DNA from: Pimelobacter simplex
GTDB lineage: Bacteria > Actinomycetota > Actinomycetes > Propionibacteriales > Nocardioidaceae
Direction: 5' to 3'
Length of the DNA: 64,000 nucleotides
Assembly (NCBI RefSeq): GCF_900114845.1
Contig: NZ_FOUK01000002.1
Location: 868,001 to 932,000, forward strand
Shown here: in pieces, positions 16,619 through 24,478 of the stretch
How positions within the stretch are numbered: the first letter of the stretch is position 1
Layout of the letters: the number at the start of each line of letters is the position of its first letter
The notes under the pieces: generated by a model
Seen by the model: only the letters and a program-made list of their open reading frames with translations
Told to the model about the DNA's origin: nothing
Database searches by the model: none
Translations under genes and position numbers: made by a program

Positions 16619-18094
16619 ATGGATCTCGGTGAGTACGCCACCCTCGACGCCACCTCGCTGGCCGCCCACGTCCGCGCCGGCGACGTCGCCCCCGACGAGC
16701 CCGCCGCGCTCGCCGCCGCGGCGGCCGCGGCGGTGGACCCCGCGCTCGCCGCCGTCGTCGAGGTGTACGACGAGCCGTCGCGGCGCCCGCTGCGCGACGA
16801 CGCGCTGCTCCCCGGCGTCCCGACGCTGCGCAAGGACTCCACGCCCGAGGCCGGCCGGCTGCACGAGCGTGGGAGCCGGCTCGCGCAGGGCGTGCGCGCC
16901 ACCACGACCGGCCATGTCGTCGAGCGGGTGCTCGACGAGGGTGCCCGGGTGGTCGGCCGCAGCGCGGTGCCCGAGCTGGCGATCCTCAGCAGCACCGAGT
17001 CCGCCCTCCACGGCACCACCCGCAACCCCTGGTCGCCCGACGTCACCGCGGGCGGCAGCAGCGGCGGGGCCGCGGCGGCCGTCGCGGCCGGCGTGGTCCC
17101 CTTCGCGCTCGCCAGCGACGGAGGCGGCTCGATCCGGATCCCGGCCTCCTGCTGCGGCCTGGTCGGTCTCAAGCCGAGCCGCGGGCTGGTCTCGCCGGGC
17201 CCCGGCCGGGCCGAGCACCTCTTCGGGATCGCGGTCGAGAACGTCGTCACGCGCACCGTGCGCGACACCGCGCTCCTGCTCGACGTCCTCGCCGCGCGCC
17301 AGCCCGGCGACCCGTTCGCCGCCTGGCCGCGTCGCTCGTTCCGCGCCGCGCTCGCCGAGCGCCAGGACCGGCTGCGGATCGCGGTCTCCGCCGAGCCCTG
17401 GGCGCCGCGCTCCGACCTCGACCCGGAGGTGGCCGCCGCGACCCTGCTGGCCGCCTCGACGCTCGGCTCGCTGGGGCACCGCGTGCAGGAGCGGCGACCG
17501 CACTACGACAGCGCGACCGCCGTCGCCACCGGCGCGACGTACTTCGCGCTCGGGGTCGCCGCCGAGGTCACGGAGATCGCCCTGGCGACCGGGCGCCCGG
17601 TCGACACCGGCCCGGACGACCTGGTCGACCTGGTCGAGCCGGTCGCGCTGACCTACGTCCGGACGGCGGAGCGGCTCGGTGCCGCCGACGTCCTCGCCGC
17701 GAGCGAGGGCCGGGCGCTGGTGCGCTGGCAGGTCGAGCGGTTCTTCGACGACGTCGACGTGCTCGTCACGCCGACCCTCCAGGTGCTGCCGCCGCCCCAC
17801 GGCACGGGCAACCTCACCGCGGTCGCACCGGCCGCGGTCGACCACTGGTCGGCGCTGGAGCAGATCCACCCGAACCTCTCGATCTTCAACCTGACCGGGC
17901 ACCCGGCGGTCAGCGTCCCGGTCGGCACGAGCGCCTCCGGCCTGCCGATCGGCGTCCAGCTGGTCGGCCGGCGCGGAAGCGACGACGTGCTGCTGCGCCT
18001 CGCGCTGGCCCTCGAGCAGGAGCTCCCGTGGGCCGGGCGCCGGCCACCTGTCCACGTGACCACCGCTGCGGCCGTGACGGAGGCCGTCCGATGA
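16619..18094 (+). CDS. Amidase signature family hydrolase
   Basis: Hydrolyses a carboxamide to acid and ammonia in the cytosol. The 491-residue protein holds the Ser-cisSer-Lys triad of the amidase signature family: Lys72 in TLRKDS, the GGSSGG loop with cis-Ser147, and the nucleophile Ser171 in SDGGGSIRIPASCCGLVGLKPSRG. GVPTLRKD replaces the commoner GVPVLVKD, and the segment after it is compact. Start ATG at 16619, 37 bases after pucR. Its stop overlaps the permease start (ATGA at 18091-18094), so uptake and hydrolysis are translationally coupled. The substrate is unknown; the pair suggests import and deamidation of an amide or N-acyl compound. Confidence 0.9.
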   Translation: MDLGEYATLDATSLAAHVRAGDVAPDEPAALAAAAAAAVDPALAAVVEVYDEPSRRPLRDDALLPGVPTLRKDSTPEAGRLHERGSRLAQGVRATTTGHVVERVLDEGARVVGRSAVPELAILSSTESALHGTTRNPWSPDVTAGGSSGGAAAAVAAGVVPFALASDGGGSIRIPASCCGLVGLKPSRGLVSPGPGRAEHLFGIAVENVVTRTVRDTALLLDVLAARQPGDPFAAWPRRSFRAALAERQDRLRIAVSAEPWAPRSDLDPEVAAATLLAASTLGSLGHRVQERRPHYDSATAVATGATYFALGVAAEVTEIALATGRPVDTGPDDLVDLVEPVALTYVRTAERLGAADVLAASEGRALVRWQVERFFDDVDVLVTPTLQVLPPPHGTGNLTAVAPAAVDHWSALEQIHPNLSIFNLTGHPAVSVPVGTSASGLPIGVQLVGRRGSDDVLLRLALALEQELPWAGRRPPVHVTTAAAVTEAVR

Positions 18095-19489
18095 GCGAGA
18101 GCGGCCTGGCCCAGGGCCGTCTCGGCGCCTGGGGGATCGTGTTCTTCGTGGTCTCGGCCGCGGCCCCGCTGACCGTGATCGCGACGACCCCGTTCTCGGT
18201 CCGGGTCGGCGGGATCGGGGCCCCGGGCGCCTACCTCGCCGCGGGTGTGGTGCTGACCCTGTTCGCGATCGGGTTCACCGCGATGACCCGCTACGTGCGC
18301 AACGCCGGCGCGTTCTACGCCTACGCCAGTCGCGGGCTCGGCCGCGACGCCGGCAACGGCGTCGCGGTGATGACCGCCTGCTGCTACGGCGTGATGGTGA
18401 CCGGCTTCTACGGCTTCATCGGCTTCTACGCCCAGCTCGAGGTGCAGCGGCTGCTCGGGTTCGACCTGCCCTGGTGGGTCGCCGGCCTCGGCTGCGCGGT
18501 CCTCGTGGGGGTGCTCGGCTACCGGCAGGTCGACGTCGGCGCGAAGGTGCTCGCCGTCCTGCTGACGGCCGAGGTGGTGGTGCTGGTGATCTTCGCTGTC
18601 GCCGTCCTCGTCCAGCAGCGCCCGGAGCCGCTCACGGCCGCGCCGCTGGCGCCGTCCCACGTCTTCGCGAGCGGCGCCGGCGCGCTCTTCGTGATCGGCT
18701 TCGGCTCCTACATCGGCTTCGAGGGGACCGCGATCTACGTCGAGGAGGCCAAGCGCCCCGAGCGGACGATCCCCCGCGCGACGTACGCCGCGATCGCCTT
18801 CCTCTCGGTCTTCTACGCCTTCTGCGCGTGGGTGCTGGTGCAGGCCTGGGGCGTCACCGGGATGCTCGAGGGCGCGCACCGCGAGGGCGAGTTCTACGGC
18901 GAGATGCTCTTCGTCGCCGCCGAGGACTACGCCGGGCGCGGCCTGGCCTCCAGCATGAGCCTGCTCGTCGTGACGAGCTTCCTGGCCGCCGCGGTGGCCT
19001 TCCACAACGCCTGCGCCCGCTACCTGTTCGCGATGGGACGCACCGGCCTGCTGCCGGCCCGGTTCGCCCGCACCCACCCGCGGATGCGCTCGCCGTACGT
19101 CGCGAGCGTCACGATCACCGTCGTGGTGCTCGCCGGCATCGTGGTGGGCGTGCTCGCCGGCGCCGACCCGCTGCAGTTCGCGTTCTGGACCTACGCCCCC
19201 GGGCGTCTTCGGCGTCGTGGCCGCCCAGGCCGTCGGTGCGCTGTCCGTGCTGGCCTTCTTCACCCGCGACCGGCGCGGGCACAGCCCGTGGCGGGTCCAG
19301 GTGGCGCCCGGGCTCGCCGCGCTCGGGCTCGGCGTCGGGCTCTACCTGATCGGCACGAACTTCGACCTGATCAGCGGCCGCACGGGCTGGGTGAACTGGC
19401 TGATGCTGCTCTTCACCCCGGTGACCTTCGCGCTCGGCGTGGCGCGCGGGCGGCTCGCCGCGGAGGCGGGCGCACCCGCTCAGAGGTAG
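18091..19489 (+). pseudogene. APC-family amino acid/amide permease, apparent single-base frameshift
   Basis: An amino acid-polyamine-organocation permease of about 465 residues if the frame is repaired. Residues 1-370 carry the APC start (GRLGAWGIVFFVVSAAAPLTVIATTPF), SYIGFEGTAIYVEEAKRPERTIPRATY, and about ten membrane segments. At 19196-19203 the run CCCCCGGG has one base too many: frame 1 then runs on as Arg-rich non-permease sequence to 19821, while the expected continuation (VFGVVAAQAVGALSVLAFF and two more membrane segments) is in the next frame, 19202-19489. This is either a real inactivating indel, programmed slippage, or a sequencing error in a GC homopolymer. It is coupled to the amidase by an ATGA overlap. 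The 3' end overlaps the convergent GroES-like gene by 10 bases. Confidence 0.82.
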
Positions 19490-19803
19490 AGGCCGGCCGC
19501 CTCGTCGCCGAGGCGGTCGGCGGCGACCGCGTGGATGTCGCGCTCGCGCATCACGACGTAGACCTCGCCGGAGACCTCGACCTCCGCCTTGTCGTCGGGG
19601 TCGTAGAGCACCTTGTCGCCGGTCACCACGGCTCGGCAGTGCGGGCCGACGGCGACGACGCGCGACCAGGCCAGGCGGCGGGCGCCCATCGCTGCGGTCG
19701 CGGGGATGACGATGCCACCGGAGGAGCGGCGCTCGCCGGCCTCGGTGTCGGTCTCGCACAAGATGCGGTCGTGCAGCATCTTGATGGGGGTCTTGTCGGT
19801 CAC
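19480..19803 (-). CDS. GroES-like (Cpn10-fold) protein
   Basis: A 107-residue protein with the chaperonin-10 fold signature: IKMLHDRILCETDTEAGERRSSGGIVIPATA (strand, mobile loop, IVIP), then VVAVGPHCRAVVTGDKVLYDPDDKAEVEVSGEVYVVMRERDIHAV. The mobile loop keeps S-GGIVIP, the GroEL-contacting element, but the protein has a longer divergent middle and a C-terminal tail (RLGDEAAGLYL). No groEL is adjacent, so this is probably a paralogue, not the main co-chaperonin. It is the last gene of the cbi-DUF3618 operon. GTG start at 19803, 14 bases after the DUF3618 stop. Confidence 0.82.
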   Translation of the reverse strand: MTDKTPIKMLHDRILCETDTEAGERRSSGGIVIPATAAMGARRLAWSRVVAVGPHCRAVVTGDKVLYDPDDKAEVEVSGEVYVVMRERDIHAVAADRLGDEAAGLYL

Positions 19804-19817
19804 GGGTGCCGCGGGTC

Positions 19818-20066
19818 CTAGCTGGTGATCTTGCGCAGCACGACACCCACGGCGATCACCCCGACGACGATCCCCACGGTCTTGAGGATGTTGTCGGTGC
19901 GCGGCTCGCCCGTCTCGACGTCCACGTAGTGCGCCTTCACCTGCGCCACCTCGCGCCCGACGATCGTCTTGGGGTGCGAACGGTAGAGCAGCTGGTCGAT
20001 CGTGCCCGCGAGGCGCTCGCGCGCCTCTTCGATCTCGCGCTCGATGTCAGAGGGAGTCCCAGTCAC
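19818..20066 (-). CDS. DUF3618 domain protein
   Basis: An 82-residue protein with the DUF3618 start pattern DIEREIEEARERLAGTIDQLLYRSHPKTIVGREVAQVKAHYVD and a C-terminal membrane segment (ILKTVGIVVGVIAVGVVLRKI, about residues 60-80). The N-terminal part is an amphipathic charged helix. Function is unknown; members are common in actinobacteria. The GTG start at 20064-20066 overlaps the cbiO stop (GTGA). Confidence 0.88.
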   Translation of the reverse strand: MTGTPSDIEREIEEARERLAGTIDQLLYRSHPKTIVGREVAQVKAHYVDVETGEPRTDNILKTVGIVVGVIAVGVVLRKITS

Positions 20067-20836
20067 CGGGGCAGGCTATCAACCGCGATGGTGCGGGGGT
20101 CGAAACCCCAGGGCAGTTCCAACCGGTGGGCACGCATGAGGGCCTCGTCGGTGAGCACGTCGTAGGTCGATCCGTCGGCCACCACCCGGCCGTCGCTGAG
20201 CACCACGGCGCGCGGGCACAGCTCGAGCGCGTAGGGCAGGTCGTGGGTCACCATCAGCAGGGTCACGTCGAGCCCGCGCAGGATGTCGGCGAGCTCGCGG
20301 CGCGAGGCGGGGTCGAGGTTCGAGCTGGGCTCGTCGAGGACCAGGATCTCGGGCTCCATCGCCAGCACCGTGGCGACGGCGACCCGGCGCCGCTGGCCGA
20401 ACGAGAGGTGGTGCGGCGGACGGTCGGCGAAGTCGGCCATGCCGACCTGGTCGAGCGCGTCCATCACCCGCCGCTCGAGCGCGGCGCCCTTGAGGCCCAG
20501 GTTGGCCGGGCCGAAGCCGACGTCGGCCCGCACCGAGCCCATGAACAGCTGGTCGTCGGGGTCCTGGAACACGATGCCGACCCGGCGCCGGATCTCGAGG
20601 AGGTTCTTCTTGGTCACCGGCAGGCCGCTGACCGCGACGCTGCCCGCGCCGTCGCCGCTCTCGCCGGACAGGATGCCGTTGAGGTGGAGCACGAGGGTGG
20701 TCTTGCCGGCGCCGTTGGGACCGAGCAGGGCGACCCGCTCCCCCGCGTGCACGTGCAGGTCGACACCGAAGAGCGCCTGGTGGCCGTCGGGGTAGGCGAA
20801 CGCCAGGGACCGGACGTCGAGGACGGGCGTGGTCAC
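20063..20836 (-). CDS. cbiO: ECF transporter ATPase CbiO (cobalt/nickel)
   Basis: The energizing ATPase of the CbiMNQO metal importer, 257 residues. Walker A GPNGAGKTT, Q-loop FQDPDDQ, signature motif LSFGQRRRVAVA (ECF-type variant of LSGGQ), Walker B ILVLDEPSSNLDP and the switch His in MVTHDL are all present. The GTG start at 20834-20836 overlaps the cbiQ stop (GTGA), and the gene's own stop overlaps the DUF3618 start. See the Nur-like box upstream of cbiM for a nickel-linked control. Confidence 0.93.
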   Translation of the reverse strand: MTTPVLDVRSLAFAYPDGHQALFGVDLHVHAGERVALLGPNGAGKTTLVLHLNGILSGESGDGAGSVAVSGLPVTKKNLLEIRRRVGIVFQDPDDQLFMGSVRADVGFGPANLGLKGAALERRVMDALDQVGMADFADRPPHHLSFGQRRRVAVATVLAMEPEILVLDEPSSNLDPASRRELADILRGLDVTLLMVTHDLPYALELCPRAVVLSDGRVVADGSTYDVLTDEALMRAHRLELPWGFDPRTIAVDSLPR

Positions 20837-21525
20837 CGGGCCTCCTCGGGGAGCCGGCCGTCGTACCCGCGCGACAGCATCGCCAGGTGCACGCGCTCTC
20901 CCCTCTCGTACGACCGCACGAACAGCGCCCCGAGCGTACGCGCGAGCGCCGGCCAGTGCCGCGGCGACCGGGGGTCGACACCGCGCGAGCGCATGGCGGT
21001 GAGCATCCGCGCGAGGTCGCTGGTGACGACGTCGAGGTAGCGGATCATGAAGCCCATGATCTGCACGAGCAGGTCGGGCAGGCGCAGCCGCTGCAGGCCG
21101 CGCAGCACCTCGGCCGGCTCGGTGGTCGCGGCCAGCGTCAGCGAGGCGAGGACGCCGAGCGTGCCCTTGGCGACCAGGCCCCAGGCGGCGAGCAGGCCGG
21201 ACTCGGAGAGCGAGAGCTCCCACCCGCCGACCACGTGGACGGCGATCCGCTCCCCCTCGGCGACGAACGGGACGAGCGCGGCGAAGAGGAGGAAGGGCAC
21301 CTCGATGACCATCCGCGGCAGGAGGTAGCGCAGCGGCACCCGGGCCAGCACCACCACGCCGAGGACGAGCGCGAGGTAGCCCCCGAAGACCGGGTACCAC
21401 TCGCGCGGGGTGGCCACGACGCCCAGCACGAAGCCGAGCAGCACGAGGATCTTCAGGTGCGCCGGAGCGCGGTGCACCACGGAGTGCCCGTGGAAGTGCA
21501 GCCGGTGCCCGTGCCCCGCGCCCAT
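20833..21525 (-). CDS. cbiQ: ECF transporter T component CbiQ
   Basis: The transmembrane coupling protein, 230 residues with five or six hydrophobic segments. The Ala-Arg-Gly coupling motifs appear as MRSRGVD (in AMRSRGVDPRSPRHW) and MLSRGYDGRLPEEAR at the C-terminus. The N-terminus is His-rich (GAGHGHRLHFHGHSVVH), which may bind or buffer metal. The start at 21525 lies 18 bases after the PDGLE gene. Confidence 0.93.
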   Translation of the reverse strand: MGAGHGHRLHFHGHSVVHRAPAHLKILVLLGFVLGVVATPREWYPVFGGYLALVLGVVVLARVPLRYLLPRMVIEVPFLLFAALVPFVAEGERIAVHVVGGWELSLSESGLLAAWGLVAKGTLGVLASLTLAATTEPAEVLRGLQRLRLPDLLVQIMGFMIRYLDVVTSDLARMLTAMRSRGVDPRSPRHWPALARTLGALFVRSYERGERVHLAMLSRGYDGRLPEEAR

Positions 21526-21543
21526 CGCCGCGTCCCGCCCGGC

Positions 21544-21888
21544 TCAGTCGGCGTCGGCGGGCACGGGAGGCTCCGCCGGCGCCACATCGCCGGCGGAGCC
21601 GTCGCGACGCCGGAGGACCCAGAAGAGCCCTCCGCCGATCACCAGGGTCAGCAGGACGCCGGCCACGCCGGCGAGTCCTCCGCTGAGCCGCTCGTCGTCC
21701 ACGCCCTTCGTGCTGTAGTCGGCGAAGGGGCTGCCGGTGTCGACCGGCTCGTCCTGGGAGTCGATGAAGCCGGTCTTGCCGGCGACGTACTCGAGGCCGT
21801 CGGGGTGGCTGCTGGCGTAGTAGCTGCCGACGCCGGCGACGAGCAGCGCCACGAGCAGGCCGGCGAGGAGGAAGCGACGGTTCCTCAT
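21544..21888 (-). CDS. PDGLE-domain CbiN-like small membrane protein
   Basis: A 114-residue protein with two membrane segments (about residues 6-24 and 73-92) around an extracytoplasmic loop bearing the PDGLEYVAGKTGF motif that names the PDGLE domain. In cobalt and nickel ECF systems such CbiN/NikN/NikL-type proteins load metal into the CbiM pore. Its ATG at 21886-21888 overlaps the cbiM stop (ATGA). Confidence 0.88.
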   Translation of the reverse strand: MRNRRFLLAGLLVALLVAGVGSYYASSHPDGLEYVAGKTGFIDSQDEPVDTGSPFADYSTKGVDDERLSGGLAGVAGVLLTLVIGGGLFWVLRRRDGSAGDVAPAEPPVPADAD

Positions 21889-22574
21889 GCGCCCACCCCC
21901 TCGCTCTGCAGGTGGCTTCGTCGTCCGGCGTACCCGCGCGCGCCGCGCACCAGGTCGGGCCGGGAGGCGATGACGGCACTGACCACGAGGCCGGTGATGA
22001 CCGCCTCGCCGATGCCGATGACCAGGTGCCAGCCGACCATCGCGGTGAGCACCTTGGCGGGCGCGATGTCGGCGGTGCCGCCGATCGCGAAGAGCAGGCT
22101 GAACACCGACGCGGCGGCGGGGACCGAGACGAGCGCACCCGCGGCGGCGGCCAGGGGCACCGAGCCGGGCCGGCGGGGCAGCACGCCGAGCGCCAGGCGG
22201 AACACGCCGTACCCGACGACGACGCCGACGATCGCCATGAGCGTGATGTTGGTGCCGAGGGCGGTCAGGCCGCCGTCGGCCATGAAGAGGCCTTGGACGA
22301 GCAGCACCACGCTGATGCAGAGCATCGCCGTCCAGGGTCCGACCAGGACCGCGGCCAGCGCGCCGCCGAGGAGGTGCCCGCTGGTGCCGGCGCCGACCGG
22401 GAAGTTGATCATCTGGCCGGCGAACACGAAGGCGGCGACCAGGCCCGCCATCGGCGCGGTCCGGTCGTCGAGCTCGGTGCGCGCCTTGCGCAGCGCCAGA
22501 CCCACGCCCGCGGCCGCGACGACGCCGGTCGCGATCGACGTCGGGGCGTCGAGGAAGCCGTCGGGGACGTGCAT
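21885..22574 (-). CDS. cbiM: ECF transporter S component CbiM (cobalt/nickel binding)
   Basis: The substrate-binding membrane subunit, 229 residues. The mature N-terminus MHVPDGFL is the conserved metal-chelating sequence of CbiM/NikM, in which Met1 and His2 coordinate Co(II) or Ni(II). The GQMINFPVGAGTSGHLLGGALAAVLVGP region is the second conserved metal-site block. About seven membrane segments follow. The ATG at 22572-22574 has AGGAG upstream. No cobalamin riboswitch is seen in the 79-base leader; a Nur-like palindrome lies further up and argues for nickel control. Sequence alone does not separate Co from Ni specificity. Confidence 0.94.
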   Translation of the reverse strand: MHVPDGFLDAPTSIATGVVAAAGVGLALRKARTELDDRTAPMAGLVAAFVFAGQMINFPVGAGTSGHLLGGALAAVLVGPWTAMLCISVVLLVQGLFMADGGLTALGTNITLMAIVGVVVGYGVFRLALGVLPRRPGSVPLAAAAGALVSVPAAASVFSLLFAIGGTADIAPAKVLTAMVGWHLVIGIGEAVITGLVVSAVIASRPDLVRGARGYAGRRSHLQSEGVGA

Positions 22575-22652
22575 CGTTGCTCCTGTACTCGATCCGGTGT
22601 TCGGAAGCGCGCCACCGGGGTAGTTAGATGGTCACGAGCACGATCCACCTTA

Positions 22653-22669
22653 TTGCACGCATTTTGCAA
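22653..22669 (-). promoter_or_regulatory. Nur-like (nickel-responsive Fur family) box
   Basis: On the minus strand the site reads TTGCAA-AATGC-GTGCAA, 11 of 12 conserved positions of the Streptomyces Nur consensus tTGCaa-N5-ttGCAA as I recall it. It lies 78 bases upstream of cbiM and 29 bases upstream of the divergent peroxiredoxin gene, in a conspicuously AT-rich patch. Confidence 0.6.
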
Positions 22670-22698
22670 CAACACGACCTTGTCAGGAGCTGGAACAC

Positions 22699-23190
22699 AT
22701 GAGCGACCCCGTCCGCCTCGCCCCCGGCGACAGCGCTCCCGACTTCACCCTCGTCACCGACGACGAGCGCGAGGTCTCCCTCACCGCCCTCCTCGCCGAG
22801 GGCCGCAAGGTCATCGTCTACTTCTACCCGGCGGCGATGACGCCGGGCTGCACCAAGCAGGCGTGCGACTTCACCGACTCCCTCGACGCCCTCCAGGCCG
22901 CGGGCTACACCGTGGTCGGCGTCTCGAAGGACACCCCCGCCAAGCTCGCCAAGTTCCGCGAGCGCGACGGGCTCACCATCACCCTGCTCTCCGACCCCGA
23001 GCTGGGCGTGCACCGCGCCTACGGCGCGTACGGCGAGAAGAAGCTCTACGGCAAGCTCGTCGAGGGCGTCATCCGCTCGACGTTCGTCGTCGGGACCGAC
23101 GGTGCGATCGAGCTCGCGCAGTACAACGTCAAGGCGACCGGCCACGTGGCGAAGCTCCGCAAGGACCTCGGGCTCGCCGCGCCCGCCTGA
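22699..23190 (+). CDS. bcp: Thioredoxin-dependent peroxiredoxin (BCP/PrxQ type)
   Basis: Reduces hydrogen peroxide and organic hydroperoxides using thioredoxin. The 163-residue protein has the AhpC-TSA fold with peroxidatic Cys51 and resolving Cys56 in PAAMTPGCTKQACDF. The five-residue spacing is diagnostic of the atypical 2-Cys BCP/PrxQ group. VSKDTPAKLAKFRERDGLTITLLSDPE follows as usual. Start ATG at 22699 with AGGAG about 9 bases upstream. It is divergent from cbiM, and the Nur-like box sits between them, so peroxidase and metal import might be controlled together. Confidence 0.95.
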   Translation: MSDPVRLAPGDSAPDFTLVTDDEREVSLTALLAEGRKVIVYFYPAAMTPGCTKQACDFTDSLDALQAAGYTVVGVSKDTPAKLAKFRERDGLTITLLSDPELGVHRAYGAYGEKKLYGKLVEGVIRSTFVVGTDGAIELAQYNVKATGHVAKLRKDLGLAAPA

Positions 23191-23217
23191 CCCGAATCCC
23201 GCTAGAGAAGGACTCCC

Positions 23218-24465
23218 ATGAAGCTGCACCAGGCGCTCGCCGACCTCGCCCGCGACCACGGACACGACCTGTTCCGTGACGCCACGGCCTTCCGTGGCTC
23301 GCTCGACGACTACCTCGACGAGGGCCAGGCCTCGAGCGGGACGATCAACCTGCTCACCGACGCGGTGCGCCTGGGTGCCCTCGACGGCATGGTGACCATG
23401 CTCGACAGCGGCGCGAACCCCGCCGACGCGGTCGAGTCGGCCGGCCAGCGCCTGGCCCGCGACCGCGGCAGCGCCGACGTCCGCGGCTGCCAGTGGGCGG
23501 TCGCGGTCCTCGGCTTCGCGCTCGGCAAGGTGCCCGAGTCGCTGGTCGCCGGGCTCGACCCCGACGCCGGCACGGCCGCGCCGCCGTCGTACGGGCCCGG
23601 GGGGACGGCGCCCGTGCAGCACACGCCCCCGCCGCCGGCCCCGATGACCTCGCCGGTCGCGCCGCCGCAGCAGCCGATCGTCTCCCCCGCCCACCAGCCG
23701 ATGGTGTCCCCGCCGCACCCGGTCCAGCAGGGCGCGGGCGGTGCCGGCTACGGCGGCCCGTCGTACGCCGCGGGCGGGTGGTCGCAGCAGCCGACGCCGC
23801 CGAAGAAGAAGAGCAACACCGGCTTCATCGTCGCCGCCATCGTGGTCGCGCTCGTCCTCGTCGTCGGCGGTGTGATCGGCATCGTCGCGCTCGCCAACGG
23901 CGGCGGCGACGACAAGAAGGCCGACGACCCCGAGACCACCGCGTCGTCCACCGAGAGCGGCGGCACCGACGAGCCGACCGACAAGACCGACACCCCTCCG
24001 GCCGACGCGCTGCAGGGCCTCGGCTACTACTTCACGCTGCCCGCGGGCTGGAAGGACGCCACCGAGGACTTCCTCGCCCAGAACCCCGGCGTGACCACGC
24101 TCGACAAGGTCGCGATCTGGGGCAGCACCTTCAACACCGCCCGCGCCAACGTCATCGTCGAGACCCAGTCCGCCTACGGCAGCACCGACCCGGCCGACCT
24201 CGAGAGCTCCTGGAAGACCGCGCTCAGCTCGGGCGACGCCAGCGTCGAGGTGACCGACATCGACGAGAAGACGATCGACGGCCAGTCGGCGATCGGCGTC
24301 GACATCTCCCGCACCAACGACAACGGCGTCGAGGTCTCCCAGCGCGCCTACCTCGTGATCAGCGGTGACAAGGGCTACTCGATCACCGTCTCGCTCAAGA
24401 AGGGCGACGACGGCGTGTTCGACAAGTTCGACGAGATCCTCGACGGCTGGACCTGGACCGAGTGA
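23218..24465 (+). CDS. Membrane-anchored protein of unknown function with extracellular domain
   Basis: A 415-residue protein I do not assign to a named family. An N-terminal cytosolic helical domain (about residues 1-120, MKLHQALADLARDHGHDLFR) is followed by a Pro/Gln-rich linker (about 125-195), a Lys-rich stop (PPKKKSN), one membrane segment (about 203-224) and an extracytoplasmic domain. The latter begins LGYYFTLPAGWKDATEDF and resembles LpqN/PsbP-like lipid- or ligand-binding folds in actinobacteria. A type II topology (N-terminus inside) is inferred. It is preceded 27 bases upstream by bcp and followed 13 bases later by the Vps62-like gene, with GAAGG as ribosome-binding site. Confidence 0.75.
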   Translation: MKLHQALADLARDHGHDLFRDATAFRGSLDDYLDEGQASSGTINLLTDAVRLGALDGMVTMLDSGANPADAVESAGQRLARDRGSADVRGCQWAVAVLGFALGKVPESLVAGLDPDAGTAAPPSYGPGGTAPVQHTPPPPAPMTSPVAPPQQPIVSPAHQPMVSPPHPVQQGAGGAGYGGPSYAAGGWSQQPTPPKKKSNTGFIVAAIVVALVLVVGGVIGIVALANGGGDDKKADDPETTASSTESGGTDEPTDKTDTPPADALQGLGYYFTLPAGWKDATEDFLAQNPGVTTLDKVAIWGSTFNTARANVIVETQSAYGSTDPADLESSWKTALSSGDASVEVTDIDEKTIDGQSAIGVDISRTNDNGVEVSQRAYLVISGDKGYSITVSLKKGDDGVFDKFDEILDGWTWTE

Positions 24466-24478
24466 GCTGAGCCGCGCG

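Noticed and set aside
22575..22652. Cobalamin or other metal riboswitch upstream of cbiM
   Set aside because: No B12-box core or expected helices are visible in the 79-base leader; the Nur-like box gives a simpler explanation.
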